Shown here piece by piece: positions 53,459 through 63,722 of a stretch of DNA of 64,000 nt. The DNA is taken from positions 9,129,180 through 9,193,179 of the forward strand of contig CM019713.1 of NCBI GenBank assembly GCA_009760885.1, read 5' to 3'. A program made the position numbers and the translations under genes. The notes under the pieces are model-generated. The model did not search any database. It was not told where the DNA came from and was given only the letters and a program-made list of their open reading frames with translations. Each line of letters opens with the position of its first letter. Within the stretch, counting starts at the first letter, position 1. Source of the stretch: Achatina immaculata (Eukaryota > Mollusca > Gastropoda > Stylommatophora > Achatinidae).

Positions 53459-55037
53459 ATGTATGAAACAACCGACTGTGGAAACAGAAATCAACAGTTG
53501 GAATTATTATTGGAGGAGAAAGAACCCGAACCGACAATAGAAGAAGTTTTATAGGCAATAAAGAATCTGAAAAATTGTAAATCACCAGGATCTGCTGAGA
53601 TAACAGCTGAACTTATTAAAGCAGGAGGAAAGGAATGTGCAACAATCTATCATGTATTATGTAAAAAGATATGGCATTCAGGTATTTGGCCAAAAGAATG
53701 GAAAAGAACTGTATTCATACCACTGGCAAAAAAGGGTAACCTGAAATTATGCACAAACTACAGAACTGTGGCCCTGATTAGTCATGCCAGTAAAATTCTT
53801 TTAAAAATCATAATGGGTAAACTTCGTAAGAAAATAGAAGAAGAAATCAATATGGTCCAAGCTGGTTTCAGGCAAGGAAGAGGATCAAGGGATTATATAT
53901 TCAATATAAGATTAATAATAGAGAAATACAGATAGTTTAAGGTGAATCTATATTTAGCCTTTATAGACTACTCAAAGGCATTTGATTGTGTACAACACCA
54001 GAAACTCTGGTAAATAATGGAAAAAAATGGGATTTTCAAAACATTTGATACAATTAACATCACTGCTGTATCTAGACCAACAAGCAGCAGTAAGAATAAA
54101 TGGTGAAACAACAACTTGGTTTGACATAAAATGGGGTGCATATTGTCGCCTTATTTATTCAACCTGTATACTGAAAATATAATGAGGAATGTTAGAGAAG
54201 ATGTAGACAAAGAATATTACGATGCCATAACAATTGGAGGTTATGAAGTGCCAGAGATTCGATATGCAGATGACACAATATTACTGTCCACAACACAAAA
54301 AGGAATGCAAACACTAATTATGTCAGTCCGTAAGAACAGCGAAGAGAAAAACCTCTATCTTAATGCGAAGAAAACTAAACTGATGACAGCTGACAAAACA
54401 AACAAGGCAGCTGCAATATGTATCAATGAGGAAAAATTGGAAGATGTGGAGAGTTTTGAATATCTTGGATCACTACTAACTAATAATGGAGATACAATGA
54501 GGGAAATTAAAAGGAGGACATCTATCGCTCTTCAGAAAGTAAAACAACTAAAGAAGCTGTGGAGAGGAACAGAGAACCACAAAAAAATAAGATTTTTAAG
54601 GGTATCCATCTTTCCCATCGCAACATATGCCTGTGTGACCTGGACACTTAATAAAACAGCTGAGAAACACATAAATGCCTTTGAATGTAAATGCTACAGA
54701 AGAGTTCTTCAAATATCATGGACAGAAAAAAAAGAACAAATATATCCATACTACAATAACTTAATATTGAAGAAGGCTGGCTAGTAAAGAAGATTAAACA
54801 GAGAAAACTTAAATATTTTGGACACATTAAACGTCATGATAATCTAGAGAAGACCGTCTTGGGAGGGTACATAATGGGAAAAAGAAAGAGAGGAAGACCA
54901 AGGCGAATTTGGCTGCAAGATATCGTTGATGATCTGCAAATGGATGCATCAGCAGCAGGCCATCTTGCTCACAACAGAAAGGCCTACAGGAGAGCTCTTA
55001 GGGAGGCAAAGTTCCACAAGGGGCATGCAAATGAATG
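53459..55037 (+). pseudogene. RTE-B reverse transcriptase and C-terminal region
   Basis: Pieces in order: NLKNCKSPGSAEITAELIKA, WPKEWKRTVFIPLAKKGNLK, ALISHASKILLKIIMGKLRK, AGFRQGRGSRDYIFNIRL, FIDYSKAFDCVQHQKLW, GCILSPYLFNLYTENIMRNV, RYADDTILLSTTQKGMQTLI (catalytic), FEYLGSLLTNNGDTMREIKR, IFPIATYACVTWTLNKTAEK, then KLKYFGHIKRHDNLEKTVLG and GKRKRGRPRRIWLQDIVDDL. CETWTL reads CVTWTL here. Stops occur at 53550, 53934 and near 54010. A short deletion precedes GCILSP (the usual RQ is missing). Confidence 0.88.
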
Positions 55038-55044
55038 AATGCGG

Positions 55045-55190
55045 CCAGGCGTGATACTGACCGCATCAGACTTTCATGTGCCGATGGTCTTGGAAATACG
55101 GGCCTAACACTGTATAACCCAATAAACCCAATATGCCTTTATGGCTTTGTCTTATAGACATTTCAAAGGGAGCTGTTCTATGTATTCACA
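55045..55190 (+). mobile_element. SINE1-type element, part 3
   Basis: ccaggcgtgatactgaccgc, cttggaaatacgggcctaac and ataacccaataaaccc complete the SINE body after the RTE-B insertion. Confidence 0.75.
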
Positions 55191-55421
55191 GTAAAACAAG
55201 ATATACAAAATGATATAGGAAAGACTCAGGTATTCAGGTTTCATGAATGAAGAATTTCAGTACAGAAGCAGAGATAATTCTACAGAGTCCTGGTTCTTAC
55301 CCTAGCGTCAACTGACTCTTAGGAGGTCCTCGGTAGGAGTTTTGGGGGTCCAGAGACCACCTACTGGATTGCCTCGATTATTACAGACAGACAGACAGAC
55401 GGACAGACGGACGGACGAACG

Positions 55422-55424
<3 letters not shown>
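55191..55424. other. Unassigned sequence ending in GACA/GACG repeats
   Basis: No gene is recognised. A gaca/gacg/gatt tract at 55385-55425 leads into the J-A tail. Confidence 0.6.
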
Positions 55425-55452
<28 letters not shown>

Positions 55453-55660
55453 CTTTATTTCAAAAGGGTTAAGAATTGGGCACGCAGGCCCGTCTGAAAT
55501 TCTGCCCTTTATCATACATCTTTCACTCTATTCCACACATTCTACAAATATACTGCTCATGTAACAAACATAATTAATATTGAAACTGAGAGACATAAAA
55601 TAAAATATAACATTTACGTTTCGCTCTTAAACATTCACTCAGTACAGAAGTAACTACACG
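55425..55660 (-). mobile_element. J-A LINE 3' UTR fragment with GATT tail
   Basis: On the minus strand the sequence ends gcgtgcccaattcttaaccc, ttttgaaataaagatcaatc and an atca repeat. Shared UTR words (ggaatagagtgaaagatgta) match 60702-60897. It is noncoding, but it carries AATAAA near the end. Confidence 0.85.
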
Positions 55661-55664
55661 CATT

Positions 55665-55892
<228 letters not shown>

Positions 55893-55894
55893 GC

Positions 55895-57545
55895 ATCATC
55901 TGGATTCTATTTATTTCTTTATTTTTTTTAATGAGGGACCCGTAGCTACTCTCAGGCCACAGTGGGGCCCAAAGGCCGTGCTCTAAATTACAAGACATAA
56001 TTATGATACGTGGAACTCAATATAGAAACACGAACAATTCTGTGTTGAAGAAAGTCTTTATTACCGGCATATGTACTTGTGCCTGCGCGTCTTTTACATA
56101 ATCACTGTTCGTTCCTGTACAAGTTTTAAGAGTTCACTAGCGGCCATTTTCTTGACACTTCTAAAGGTATAACACTTCTTTCTATTTCATTACGCGCTAT
56201 TGCTGCTCTCGCTGCAGAAATCGACACGCTACGGTTGCATAGGATGATGACTGCGTAGCGGCTCCCGCTGTCTGAAATAGATAATGTTCAGGCATCGCTT
56301 TGATCTGGGCGCGAACAATTTTCTTGTAAAGAGCCCATTCTACAGTGCTCCCAGGGCCTCTTCACGCTCGACGCGCATCAAGCGCCGTATCGTCACTCAA
56401 GCGAAAAATGGGAAGGAATTTCCACGCCCCTAACGTCCTTTCTCACAAACTGCGAGATTTAGGTCCCCTCGAGGCCCATTTTTATTGTCCATTCTTCAGC
56501 GTCGCCAATATTCTGTTGCTCTTTTCCAGATCTGTATTTAAATGGGCACGAAAGAGCGACACCGAGTCGCCGGTGACTCGACCTGGACAATATCTTTCGT
56601 GCATGCGAACGAGTGGCTCTTTAAAATGTGGCGTTAGCAAGGATAATTCTTCCCAGAACATGAAATGAAAGGGCTTGCTCCCGACAATGTCAGAAACGAA
56701 TCTACGGCAAGTGACTTGAGCAAGATATTCTCATCTGTTATGTCCTGGCCGCCGTTCTGTGCTCAATTAGAAGGATCGACGTTATTTCTTTGGAGTGTTA
56801 TGTTTTTTGACGAGCGTTGACTCAAGGGAGAAGTCATAAATTCCGGCGTTGGGGGGAGAAAGTATTTCTTCACTGATTTCTCTCCTGCCATGTTCAATGT
56901 TACTTGTGACTAGACGATGGATTTAGCATTTGATATTAACTGAAGATGGTCGTTACATCTTCGAGCAATATATTAAATACGACTTATTTTCTGCTGCTGT
57001 CCCAAGGATAACTGCCTGCTTAATGGATCTCCCGGCTTGATCTATCACTTGCTTCTGTGGTACGTGTGTTAGTTACACGCTGTGATAAATGCAAAGACCG
57101 CGGGTTCTGCTTTCATTGATTGGCAGAGTACGATGACATACTTTCAGGACCTTGGGGGTCAGCTCAAGAAGCGGAACTTCTTGGTATACTCCACTTTCCA
57201 CTGCCGTGGGGGAGTTCCGCACCATTCGCCGGGCTCAAAGAGCGTAGCATCCTCATACCACAGAGAAGCATGAATTGCTTCAGGTACACCTCTTGATGCT
57301 GTCCAACCCGCCTGTGGTCTCAGTCTGATCTCAGTCTTTCACCTCTGGTAAGGTTTTCAGTGCATCACTTCTCCTCTTACTGTCTGTCGTCAGCTGTATT
57401 ATTTTTTTCGTCATCTATTTTTTTTTAAATTTAAATTCTTCCATACGTCACCATTTCCCTTTTTTTTTTTTCTTTTGACTAAATACAGTTCTATCTTTCT
57501 GATTGTCCACATTTCTATAACTCCCATTTCCTTGTCTGTTTTGTA
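55895..57545. other. Longest stretch free of recognised repeats
   Basis: 1.65 kb of moderately GC-rich sequence with no element recognised. A 107-codon frame (56345-56668) shows no domain. A compound hairpin lies at 56546-56602. It is a candidate for single-copy host DNA, perhaps near an exon or promoter, but nothing proves that. Confidence 0.5.
56546..56602. repeat. Compound hairpin
   Basis: Outer arms gcacgaaaga (56546-56555) and tctttcgtgc (56593-56602) enclose inner arms cgagtc (56563-56568) and gactcg (56575-56580). Confidence 0.8.
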
Positions 57546-57547
57546 TA

Positions 57548-57797
57548 TTACCATTTATGTTTTCTATCTTACCATCTATGTCTTCTGTCTTACCATCTAT
57601 GTCTTCTATCTTATCATCTATATTTTCTATCTTACCATCTATGTCTTCTATCTTATCATCTATATTTTCTATCTTACCATCTATGTTTTCTATCTTACCA
57701 TCTATGTTTTCTATCTTATACCATCCATGTTTTCTATCTTACTATCTATGTTTTCTATCTTACCATCTATGTTTTCTATCTTACTATCTATGTTTTC
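57548..57797. repeat. Minisatellite, 21-bp unit
   Basis: Twelve units of ttttctatcttaccatctatg. Being 7 codons long it keeps repetitive hydrophobic frames open; no gene is inferred. Confidence 0.9.
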
Positions 57798-57946
57798 TGC
57801 ACCACATGGTAATGTTGGGGGTACATAACACCTGATAAACGTCACTTTTAGTTACTCTGTTTGGATAAAAGAAATACTTCTCTCATTCTTCTAAGATTAC
57901 CATTTCTTATGCGCATGCTATTCATTCCACTGTGTAATAGTCTTCA

Positions 57947-57957
57947 CCATATGTCCT
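57947..57957. repeat. Target-site duplication of RTE-B copy (left)
   Basis: ccatatgtcct is repeated at 58297-58307. Confidence 0.85.
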
Positions 57958-58296
57958 CATTCATTCGTTCATTTGCATGTCCCTTGTGGAACTTTGCCTC
58001 CCTAACAGCACTCATGTAGGCCTCTCTGTTGTGAGCAAGATGGCCTGCTGCTGATGCATCCATTTGCAGATCATCAACGATGCCTTGCAGCCATCTTCGC
58101 CTTGGTCTTCCTCTCTTTCTTTTTCCCATTATGTACCCTTCCAAGTCGGTCTTCTCTAGATTATCACGACGTTTAATGTGTCCAAAATATTTAAGTATTC
58201 TCTTTACTAGCCAGCCTTCTTCAATATTAAGTTCTTGTAGTATGGATATATTTGTTCTTTTTTTGTGTCCATGATATTTGAAGAACTCTTCTGTAG
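57958..58296 (-). pseudogene. RTE-B LINE 3' fragment
   Basis: The minus strand reads HKKRTNISILQELNIEEGWL, VKRILKYFGHIKRRDNLEKT, GKRKRGRPRRRWLQGIVDDL, then AHNREAYMSAVREAKFHKGH, ending ANERMNE and the AATG/AACG tail. A six-residue deletion (IKERKL shortened) lies after VKRI. The 11-bp duplication ccatatgtcct flanks it. Confidence 0.9.
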
Positions 58297-58424
58297 CCAT
58301 ATGTCCTAGAGGCTTGAATATTTTCACTTGTTCCAGTTTCGTTGTATTAATTTGTATACTTAGGCACTGTTGCAGACTTATCAAGTATTCCGTTCGGTAT
58401 GTCCAAATATATTGTGCAACGCAT

Positions 58425-58769
58425 CTTTTTATCAATGAATGTTAGAAAACGGGTCTTAAGTATCTTGCCTATCTTATTATATGGACGTGAATCATGGACA
58501 ATAGGCAGGTCCGCATAAAGGTCACTGGAAGTAATAGAAATGTGATTTATCGGAAGAATGTGAATTCCCTGGACAACAAAGAATGTAAGAAAAGAGCGGA
58601 AGACACAAACAAATCTCATGAAAAAAAAAAGAGAATGTACTTTCATAGGACATGCAATGAGAAGAAGGGGGCATTGAAAATATTGTAACAACAGGAAAAA
58701 CAGAGGGAAGAAGAGCCAGGGGAAGACTGAGAGAAATAATACTGGATAGTTTGACGAGATGTTGTGAGA

Positions 58770-58803
<34 letters not shown>

Positions 58804-58840
58804 GATGGTGATGATGATGATGATGATGATGATGATGTCC
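58425..58840 (+). pseudogene. RTE-A LINE 3' fragment, internally deleted
   Basis: It starts at ttatcaatgaatgttag, as in the 30.2-kb copy, and runs through atggacgtgaatcatggac, cttcaataggacatgc-type sequence and the GKIEG region. It jumps from gttgtgag straight to the GAT/GGT repeat (58771-58840). The last 100 bases before the tail (ELMACMK region) are missing. Frames are broken. Confidence 0.8.
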
Positions 58841-59665
58841 GAAAAACAAATACAACTGATTTGAAAATTGGTCCCATTATAAGAAAAAAAATACAATAAT
58901 AAAGCGACATTCGTTTTCATTTTGAGAAAAATCAACAGTAATTCAGGACAACCAATGAACTTCTGATTCCACTCTTGAATCTCAGTAGGGCCCCCGGTGC
59001 AAAGAATTCATTTCCTTGCCGTGTGGAGATATCTCAACGGCCACTCGTTCCTCTGTACCACCATCTCCGGGTCCAGAAACTGACATGACCCGGGAAGGAA
59101 AAACCTGAAAGACATTAAAAATGTGATAGTTCACACGTGGTTTGAGTCGGGCCAGCGCAAACACAACATTAACCTGTGATTGACAAGCCAGTGGAATGTG
59201 AATCTCTCTCTCTCTCTTTCAATTACTTCACCCTACATTTGCCTGAGGTCCGCCAGATTGAAAGTTCTTCGGGTTGTGTACGAATGGAAAGTTGGTTCTT
59301 GTTAATGTTGCTGTAGGAGAGGTTGTTTATAGAAGATTCGGCCTCTGGCACTCTTCTCCTGTTAGCGGGAGTGGATCGGTCATGGAAAATTTGAAATGCG
59401 AGAAATAGGATAACAAATCCAGTGCTACATGGTGTAGTCTTTCTGTCTGCCGGGACGGTGTTAACGAGCATGTGGCCCATTTTCGTTTGAAAGCTTTCGA
59501 ATGTCAAGGCCATCATCATCATCATCATCATCATCGTCATTTTCCATTTCTTCAATGTAGGTTTGACTGCATTAGTTTTTTCATACCGCCACGTCTCTTG
59601 TTTTATAGAATACCGGGCCAAATATCTACCTGAGAATCTTTCCACGCATTGCTCACTAAGGCACC
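58841..59665. other. Unassigned sequence
   Basis: No gene is recognised. It contains a tc tract (59205-59219) and an atc tract (59514-59536). Confidence 0.5.
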
Positions 59666-59671
59666 TCTGTC

Positions 59672-59908
59672 ACGTTTAGAGGCACATGGGAGATTTAGTG
59701 TTAGTGCCCATATTTTCCTTCACCTGTCGACACACTAGAGGGTGATGTGGTCAGCATCGCGCCTGGCCGCCTTTCCTTCCCTAGGATTCAGAAGAGGTTG
59801 GGTACCCATGTCTAGAGCTGGGTGACTGGGGACTCCTCCGGTCGGATTCGAACCCCTGACCTTTGCCATAAGAGACTAGTGCACTAACAACTTCGCCACT
59901 CAGACACC
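59672..59908 (-). mobile_element. SINE1, inverted partner
   Basis: The minus strand gives the A-box region gcgaagttgttagtgcacta, the B box ggttcgaatccg, then the body aatgggtacccaacctc and caggcgcgatgctgacc, and ends gggcactaacactaaatc. It faces the plus-strand copy at 59962. Confidence 0.85.
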
Positions 59909-59946
59909 CCTCTATTGCTCAACATCCTCTCTGTTGTTCTTGTCCA
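59908..59946 (-). mobile_element. 39-bp crumb of RTE-C between two SINEs
   Basis: ccctctattgctcaacatcc then tctctgttgttct is an internal RTE-C segment (compare 51449-51487) with no tail. Confidence 0.8.
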
Positions 59947-59961
59947 TATATATATATATAT

Positions 59962-60205
59962 AGGCAAAGTGGTTAGTGCACTGGTCTCTCATGGCGAAGG
60001 TCAGGGGTTCGAATCCGGCCGGCGGCACCCCAGTCACCCAACTGTAGAAATGGGTACCCGACTTCTTCTGGAGTTGGGGAAGGAAAAGGCAGCCAGGCGT
60101 GATACTGACCATATCACCCTCTAGTGTGCTGACAGGTCAAGGAAAATATGGGCACTAACACCATATCCCTATGTGTTTTTAAGGCATGACAGGGTTGCCT
60201 TTACT
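59962..60205 (+). mobile_element. SINE1, reference copy
   Basis: The head has gcaaagtggttagtgcactg (A-box region) and ggttcgaatcc (60006-60016, B box), i.e. an internal RNA polymerase III promoter. The body aaatgggtacccgacttc, ttggggaaggaaaaggcagc, caggcgtgatactgaccat and atatgggcactaacaccat follows, and the copy ends ggcatgacagggttgcc. A tatata tract precedes and follows it. The structure is that of a tRNA-derived SINE, not a functional tRNA. Confidence 0.85.
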
Positions 60206-60700
60206 ACTATATATATATAGCATCACCTCCTTATATGTTTTCCATTCTGTTAACTCTGTTGTAACTCTCTTTATGTTAGGAGTACGACCAGAGTTTTTTT
60301 TTAGTTGGTACAAAACGCCCCCTCCTCTCTCCCTCTTGTCTTTCTAAATGTATTTCAACCCCCCTCCCCGGGCCTTCTCCCCTCCCCCCCCCCCCCAAAG
60401 GCCTCCTGGCCAGTCTTACAACGGAGAAACCTGCAGTGCCCAGAGTGGTGTACCGGTTGGAGTCTGGTCTTGTAAAGTCTGGCCGTCTAAGTTGTGGTCC
60501 TTGTTTTATTAACGAAATGCTGGGCTGGATTGGTTATTATGTATTTTAAGTTTGTTTGGGGTTTCTTTTGTCTGGATACGTCTTTTATTTCTATGTGTAT
60601 GCATGTGTTTTAAAATGAAGATGTATATTCGTTCTCTCTCACTCACTCACTCTCTCACTCTCTCTCTCTCTCTCCTGAGGCATTTGTTTTCAAAAGAGTC
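60206..60700. other. Unassigned sequence with C and TC tracts
   Basis: Pyrimidine-rich patches lie at 60320-60400 and 60630-60675. No gene is recognised. Confidence 0.55.
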
Positions 60701-60701
60701 T

Positions 60702-60893
60702 AATTTCTTGCGAAACGTAAATGTTATATTTTATTTTATGTCTCTCAGTTTCAATGTTAATTATGTTTGTTATATGAACAGCATATTTGTAGACTGTGTG
60801 GAATAGAGTGAAAGATGTATGATAAAGGGCAGAATGTCAGACGGGCCTGCGTGCCCAATTCTTAACCCTTTTGAAATAAAGATCAATCAATCA

Positions 60894-60897
<4 letters not shown>
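60702..60897 (+). mobile_element. J-A LINE 3' UTR fragment with ATCA tail
   Basis: gaaacgtaaatgttatattt to gcgtgcccaattcttaaccc and aataaagatcaatcaatc, matching the reverse complement of 55425-55660. It meets the GA tail of an RTE-C copy head-on. Confidence 0.85.
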
Positions 60898-60899
<2 letters not shown>

Positions 60900-60932
<33 letters not shown>

Positions 60933-61480
60933 TTTGGGATTCTGCAAGGGTTCTCCACCAACTCCTGTCCTTCGTCCTTCCATCCCCCCCCACCCTCCCC
61001 CCCTCTTGTCTATTGCTCAACATCCTATATGTTGTCCTTCTCCATGTTTCCTTTTGGTCTACCCTTACTTCTGTTCCACTGCGCTGTCCATTTCAGAGCT
61101 TTTTTTTTTTAAATAATACGTTACCAGCCACCAAGAGTAAAATTATTATTAAAGAGAGCACTATAAGAGGCCTAGAACTGAACAGCCATTGCCACAATCT
61201 TTCCTCAATAATCGAAGTCAATGGCTTCATCTGCATTTTCTGCCAACAAGGTGTTGCAGTAAAATCTCATTAGAATATACTTCAAAGGGGATTAGCAAAC
61301 CAGTCCGTTATATCCAGAATATTATATAATATAAAGAAGTGTGGCTGGGGACCTGCGGACCTGGTCCGTTATTACCGGGGCTCCGTTATAAACAGGGTCC
61401 CGTTATAATGGGATTTTACTGTATATCTTATGGCACTTTGGTCCAAATATTCGTCTAATCCTACGTAAACATTTAAATAA
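60900..61480 (-). pseudogene. RTE-C LINE 3' fragment, diverged, carrying a MITE
   Basis: The GA tail (60900-60928 on the minus strand) is followed by ctgtccttcgtccttccatc, ctattgctcaacatcc and tttggtctacccttacttct. Then comes a rearranged stretch (61098-61190), then ctcaataatcgaagtcaatg gcttc and ccaaatattcgtctaatcct. The order is that of RTE-C, but the segment coding for GHVLRM is disturbed. Confidence 0.75.
61257..61421. mobile_element. Pogo/Tigger-like MITE
   Basis: 165 bp with inverted ends: cagtaaaatctcattag on the left, and on the right the reverse complement of cagtaaaatcccattata. Internal ttataacgggac and tccgttat words are typical of this group, which moves by a pogo-type transposase and targets TA. 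ta follows the right end; the left side reads tg, probably mutated. It lies inside the RTE-C copy and has no coding capacity. Confidence 0.75.
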
Positions 61481-61576
61481 AATCGATTTACCACGAAATA
61501 TATACGTGACAATATCACAGCATTATCTTAGGAGAAAGAAGCGGGAATATGGAATATTAAACTATGTCAGCGAAAA

Positions 61577-61700
61577 GTCTTCAAATTTTATAGTAAAACT
61601 GTAGCAGCTGCTACCAAAATGTTGCAAGTTTCCTTAGTCTTCAAATTGTATAGTAAAATTATAGCAGCTGCTACCAAAATGTCGCGGGTTTTCTTTTTTT
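61577..61700. repeat. Two-unit tandem duplication, 60-bp period
   Basis: tcttcaaatt..tatagtaaaa, then gtagcagctgctaccaaaat, is repeated exactly 60 bases later. agcagctgct is a perfect palindrome in each unit. Confidence 0.9.
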
Positions 61701-62630
61701 CTAGCTCTAACTGTAATCTAGCTTTTTGTGCCAGTTCTGCCACGGATGTAGACTAAAATAACAGATCAAATTTGATAACAAAAATAATTCTCATATAGGA
61801 TCTCCACATTCATTACCCTTCCCATGCCAGCGTGCTCATATAATAACACTTCCGGTCTGTCAAGTTTTGGCCAACGTCCTTATAAGTACACTAGCTTTGT
61901 TTCATTAGAAAGCCAGTGTAAATTTTGATTGTAAACAGTTTAGTGCGCATGTCTAGTGACCCGTGTCGCCATTGTGAACGCGTTCTTAACAACGGGGGTA
62001 AAATGTTTCGATTGAACGAAAAAATATCAGTTTTTGTGTGACTTTGGAGGCAAACATGACCCCCTACGACTATGTTCGTGAATGTACCCGAAATAGATCT
62101 AGACTATCAGACGGACTGGAGAAGTAGTTAGGTTATTTCAAACATTATTTACTGAGTATTATGCCACATATCTTATCAAATTACAAGATCGGATACATCC
62201 AAGTCGATCTACACATCGCGATTGCATTTTGTGTAGATCTAGACATCGCCGATGGTAAGTAGTACACAGTTATCAGCTAAAATGATCACACTACATCTTT
62301 TTTCCTAAAAAAAAAAAACTCCTCATTTATGAAATCTTACATCTACAGCTATTTTAAAGCATGACACATATACTTTTAATGAAGAAATAATTATTTACAT
62401 TCACTTTTACAATTAACCCCTATACATATCAGGGCCCGCGCTTTTTGTCTGGCACGGAAAGAGTTAAGAACAATGGACATTGCAGATTATACCAGAAGCT
62501 GGAAAATTGGTCCAGCAGACATATGTGCAGGCAGCAAAGAATAACAGACTCCAGAGTTGCCCGCTCAGACAAACGAGGTGGCGGCCCCCCTCCTCTCCCC
62601 CCCCCCCCCCCCACACACAGAAAAGGGACA
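61701..62630. other. Unassigned sequence
   Basis: No gene is recognised. Short agatctagac-type words recur around 62095-62240. C runs are at 62597-62612. Confidence 0.5.
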
Positions 62631-62631
62631 C

Positions 62632-62790
62632 AGATTTGTAGGATTAGACCTCGAAAAAATCGTAGACAAAGTACTTCAGTGAGATGTAAGAGAATTACCT
62701 GGGATTCGAACACAGACTCCGGTAGGACGAGCAGCCGTCTAGCCACGAGAGAACAGCGTAATATCAACTTAGCCAACTAGCACCCCCAAA
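62632..62790 (-). mobile_element. SINE2 copy
   Basis: tttgtaggattagacctcga, gagaattacctgggattcga, actccggtaggacgagcagc and agccacgagagaacagc. On the minus strand it has the A box GTGGCTAGACGG and a B box GTTCGAATCCC. The left arm of the fold-back element is partly kept; the right arm is absent. Confidence 0.75.
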
Positions 62791-62794
62791 AAAG

Positions 62795-63310
62795 ATGTTT
62801 TATTGACATAGTCTTTAGTAACTGTTCAGTAGACACGAGGGATCGTGGCACTCGGAAAGAAACGAGGTCGTGACACAGAAATTCCGTAGCTTGGATTCAG
62901 TCTCTCTAGCAGGTGCCAACTTTTTTAGACATACACATTGTATCCTGCCCCTCTTCCTACAGAAGATAAACTTTATGGTGATGCTTAAAACCAGAGACGA
63001 ACTGTCTGCATTTGTGAGAGAGATGGTGTCGATGTCTGAGCGAAGGACGAATGAGAAGAAGAAGCGTTGGAGATTTTTTTGTGAGAAACCCTGTTGTTGT
63101 GGTCAAACAGTAATAGATCACAACTCACCTGTTTACGCTAGCACGGAGGAAGTATCTCCGTGTTCAGTCACTTGGATCTGAGGGGGGGGGGGGGGAATGT
63201 ATGAATGGGTGAGTTTTTGTTCTGAATGTTGTAGAGACAGGTCGTGTGTGTGTGTTGTTTTTTTTCTCTAGAAAGGGATGTTAGGGAATCTATGGTTCAT
63301 TATGTAAGTT
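62795..63310. other. Unassigned sequence
   Basis: A 103-codon frame (62870-63181) has no recognised domain and is not called. A G run lies at 63182-63195. Confidence 0.5.
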
Positions 63311-63399
63311 TTGTGTGATTGTCCTCTTTTAGGACAGAAGTGTTGTTCTAGTATGTAGTAGTTTTATTTATTTGTCCTTTTTAGGACATTGTTGTAGTT

Positions 63400-63412
63400 A
63401 GATGATTGTCCT
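63400..63412. repeat. Target-site duplication of GTR copy 5 (left)
   Basis: agatgattgtcct is repeated at 63622-63634. Confidence 0.9.
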
Positions 63413-63621
63413 GGTGCAACGAAAACCACGGTGTCACGCATTCCCGCCACTTAGATCCACCAAGAATACAGGCTTAAGCCCTGCGATACTCTGAACCTCT
63501 CGTGGATCTCGTGTGGTCCTTTCGGGGACCACAGGACCTATCGAGGACCACAGGAGTAAATTCAGGAGGATCACTGGGCTGTCTTGGTGGTAGAAGCGAA
63601 CGAAGAAGAAGAATAATAAGA
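63413..63621 (+). mobile_element. GTR copy 5, shortest, opposite orientation
   Basis: Only the last 209 bases: ggtgcaacgaaaaccacggt, tccaccaagaatacaggc, gtcttggtggtagaagcgaa, then cgaagaagaagaataataag as the 3' tail. It fixes the element's orientation: the GAA end is 3'. A perfect 13-bp duplication, agatgattgtcct, flanks it. Confidence 0.92.
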
Positions 63622-63722
63622 AGATGATTGTCCTTTTCAGGACAAATGTTATAGTTAGATGGATTGTCCTTTTCAGGACAGATGTTGTAGAGTGTGTGCT
63701 TGATTTGTCCCCTTTTTGGACA

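Larger units (their letters stand above)
51688..55037 (+). mobile_element. RTE-B LINE, apparently full-length, inactivated
   Basis: 3.35 kb inserted into a SINE, with aatgcgg on both sides (51681-51687, 55038-55044; partly shared with the AATG tail). A leader of about 480 bases precedes the endonuclease; reverse transcriptase and the C-terminal region follow, ending HKGHANE and the tail. Three open segments (52367-52621, 52721-53458, 54131-54784) lie in the same frame, separated by stops. Frameshifts occur before 52367 and after 54780. The other RTE-B copies are truncated versions of this plan. The length fits RTE elements, which have one main ORF. Confidence 0.9.
63320..63722. repeat. Array of TGTCC...GGACA hairpin units, interrupted by GTR
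   Basis: Stem-loop units tgtcctcttttaggaca (63320), tgtcctttttaggaca (63373), tgtccttttcaggaca (63629 and 63665) and tgtcccctttttggaca (63706) are separated by g(a/t)tgttgtag-type spacers. GTR copy 5 is inserted within one unit. Confidence 0.85.

Noticed and set aside
56345..56668. 107-codon open frame in the repeat-poor interval
   Set aside because: No recognised domain or motif; the length is expected by chance in GC-richer sequence. Left as unassigned.
59962..60035. tRNA gene prediction from perfect A and B boxes (also 31000, 49172, 51246 and the SINE2 cores)
   Set aside because: Acceptor and anticodon stems do not close and a conserved non-tRNA body follows in every copy, so they are tRNA-derived SINEs.
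62870..63181. 103-codon open frame near SINE2 copy 3
   Set aside because: No recognised domain; it ends in a G-run region. Not enough support for a gene.
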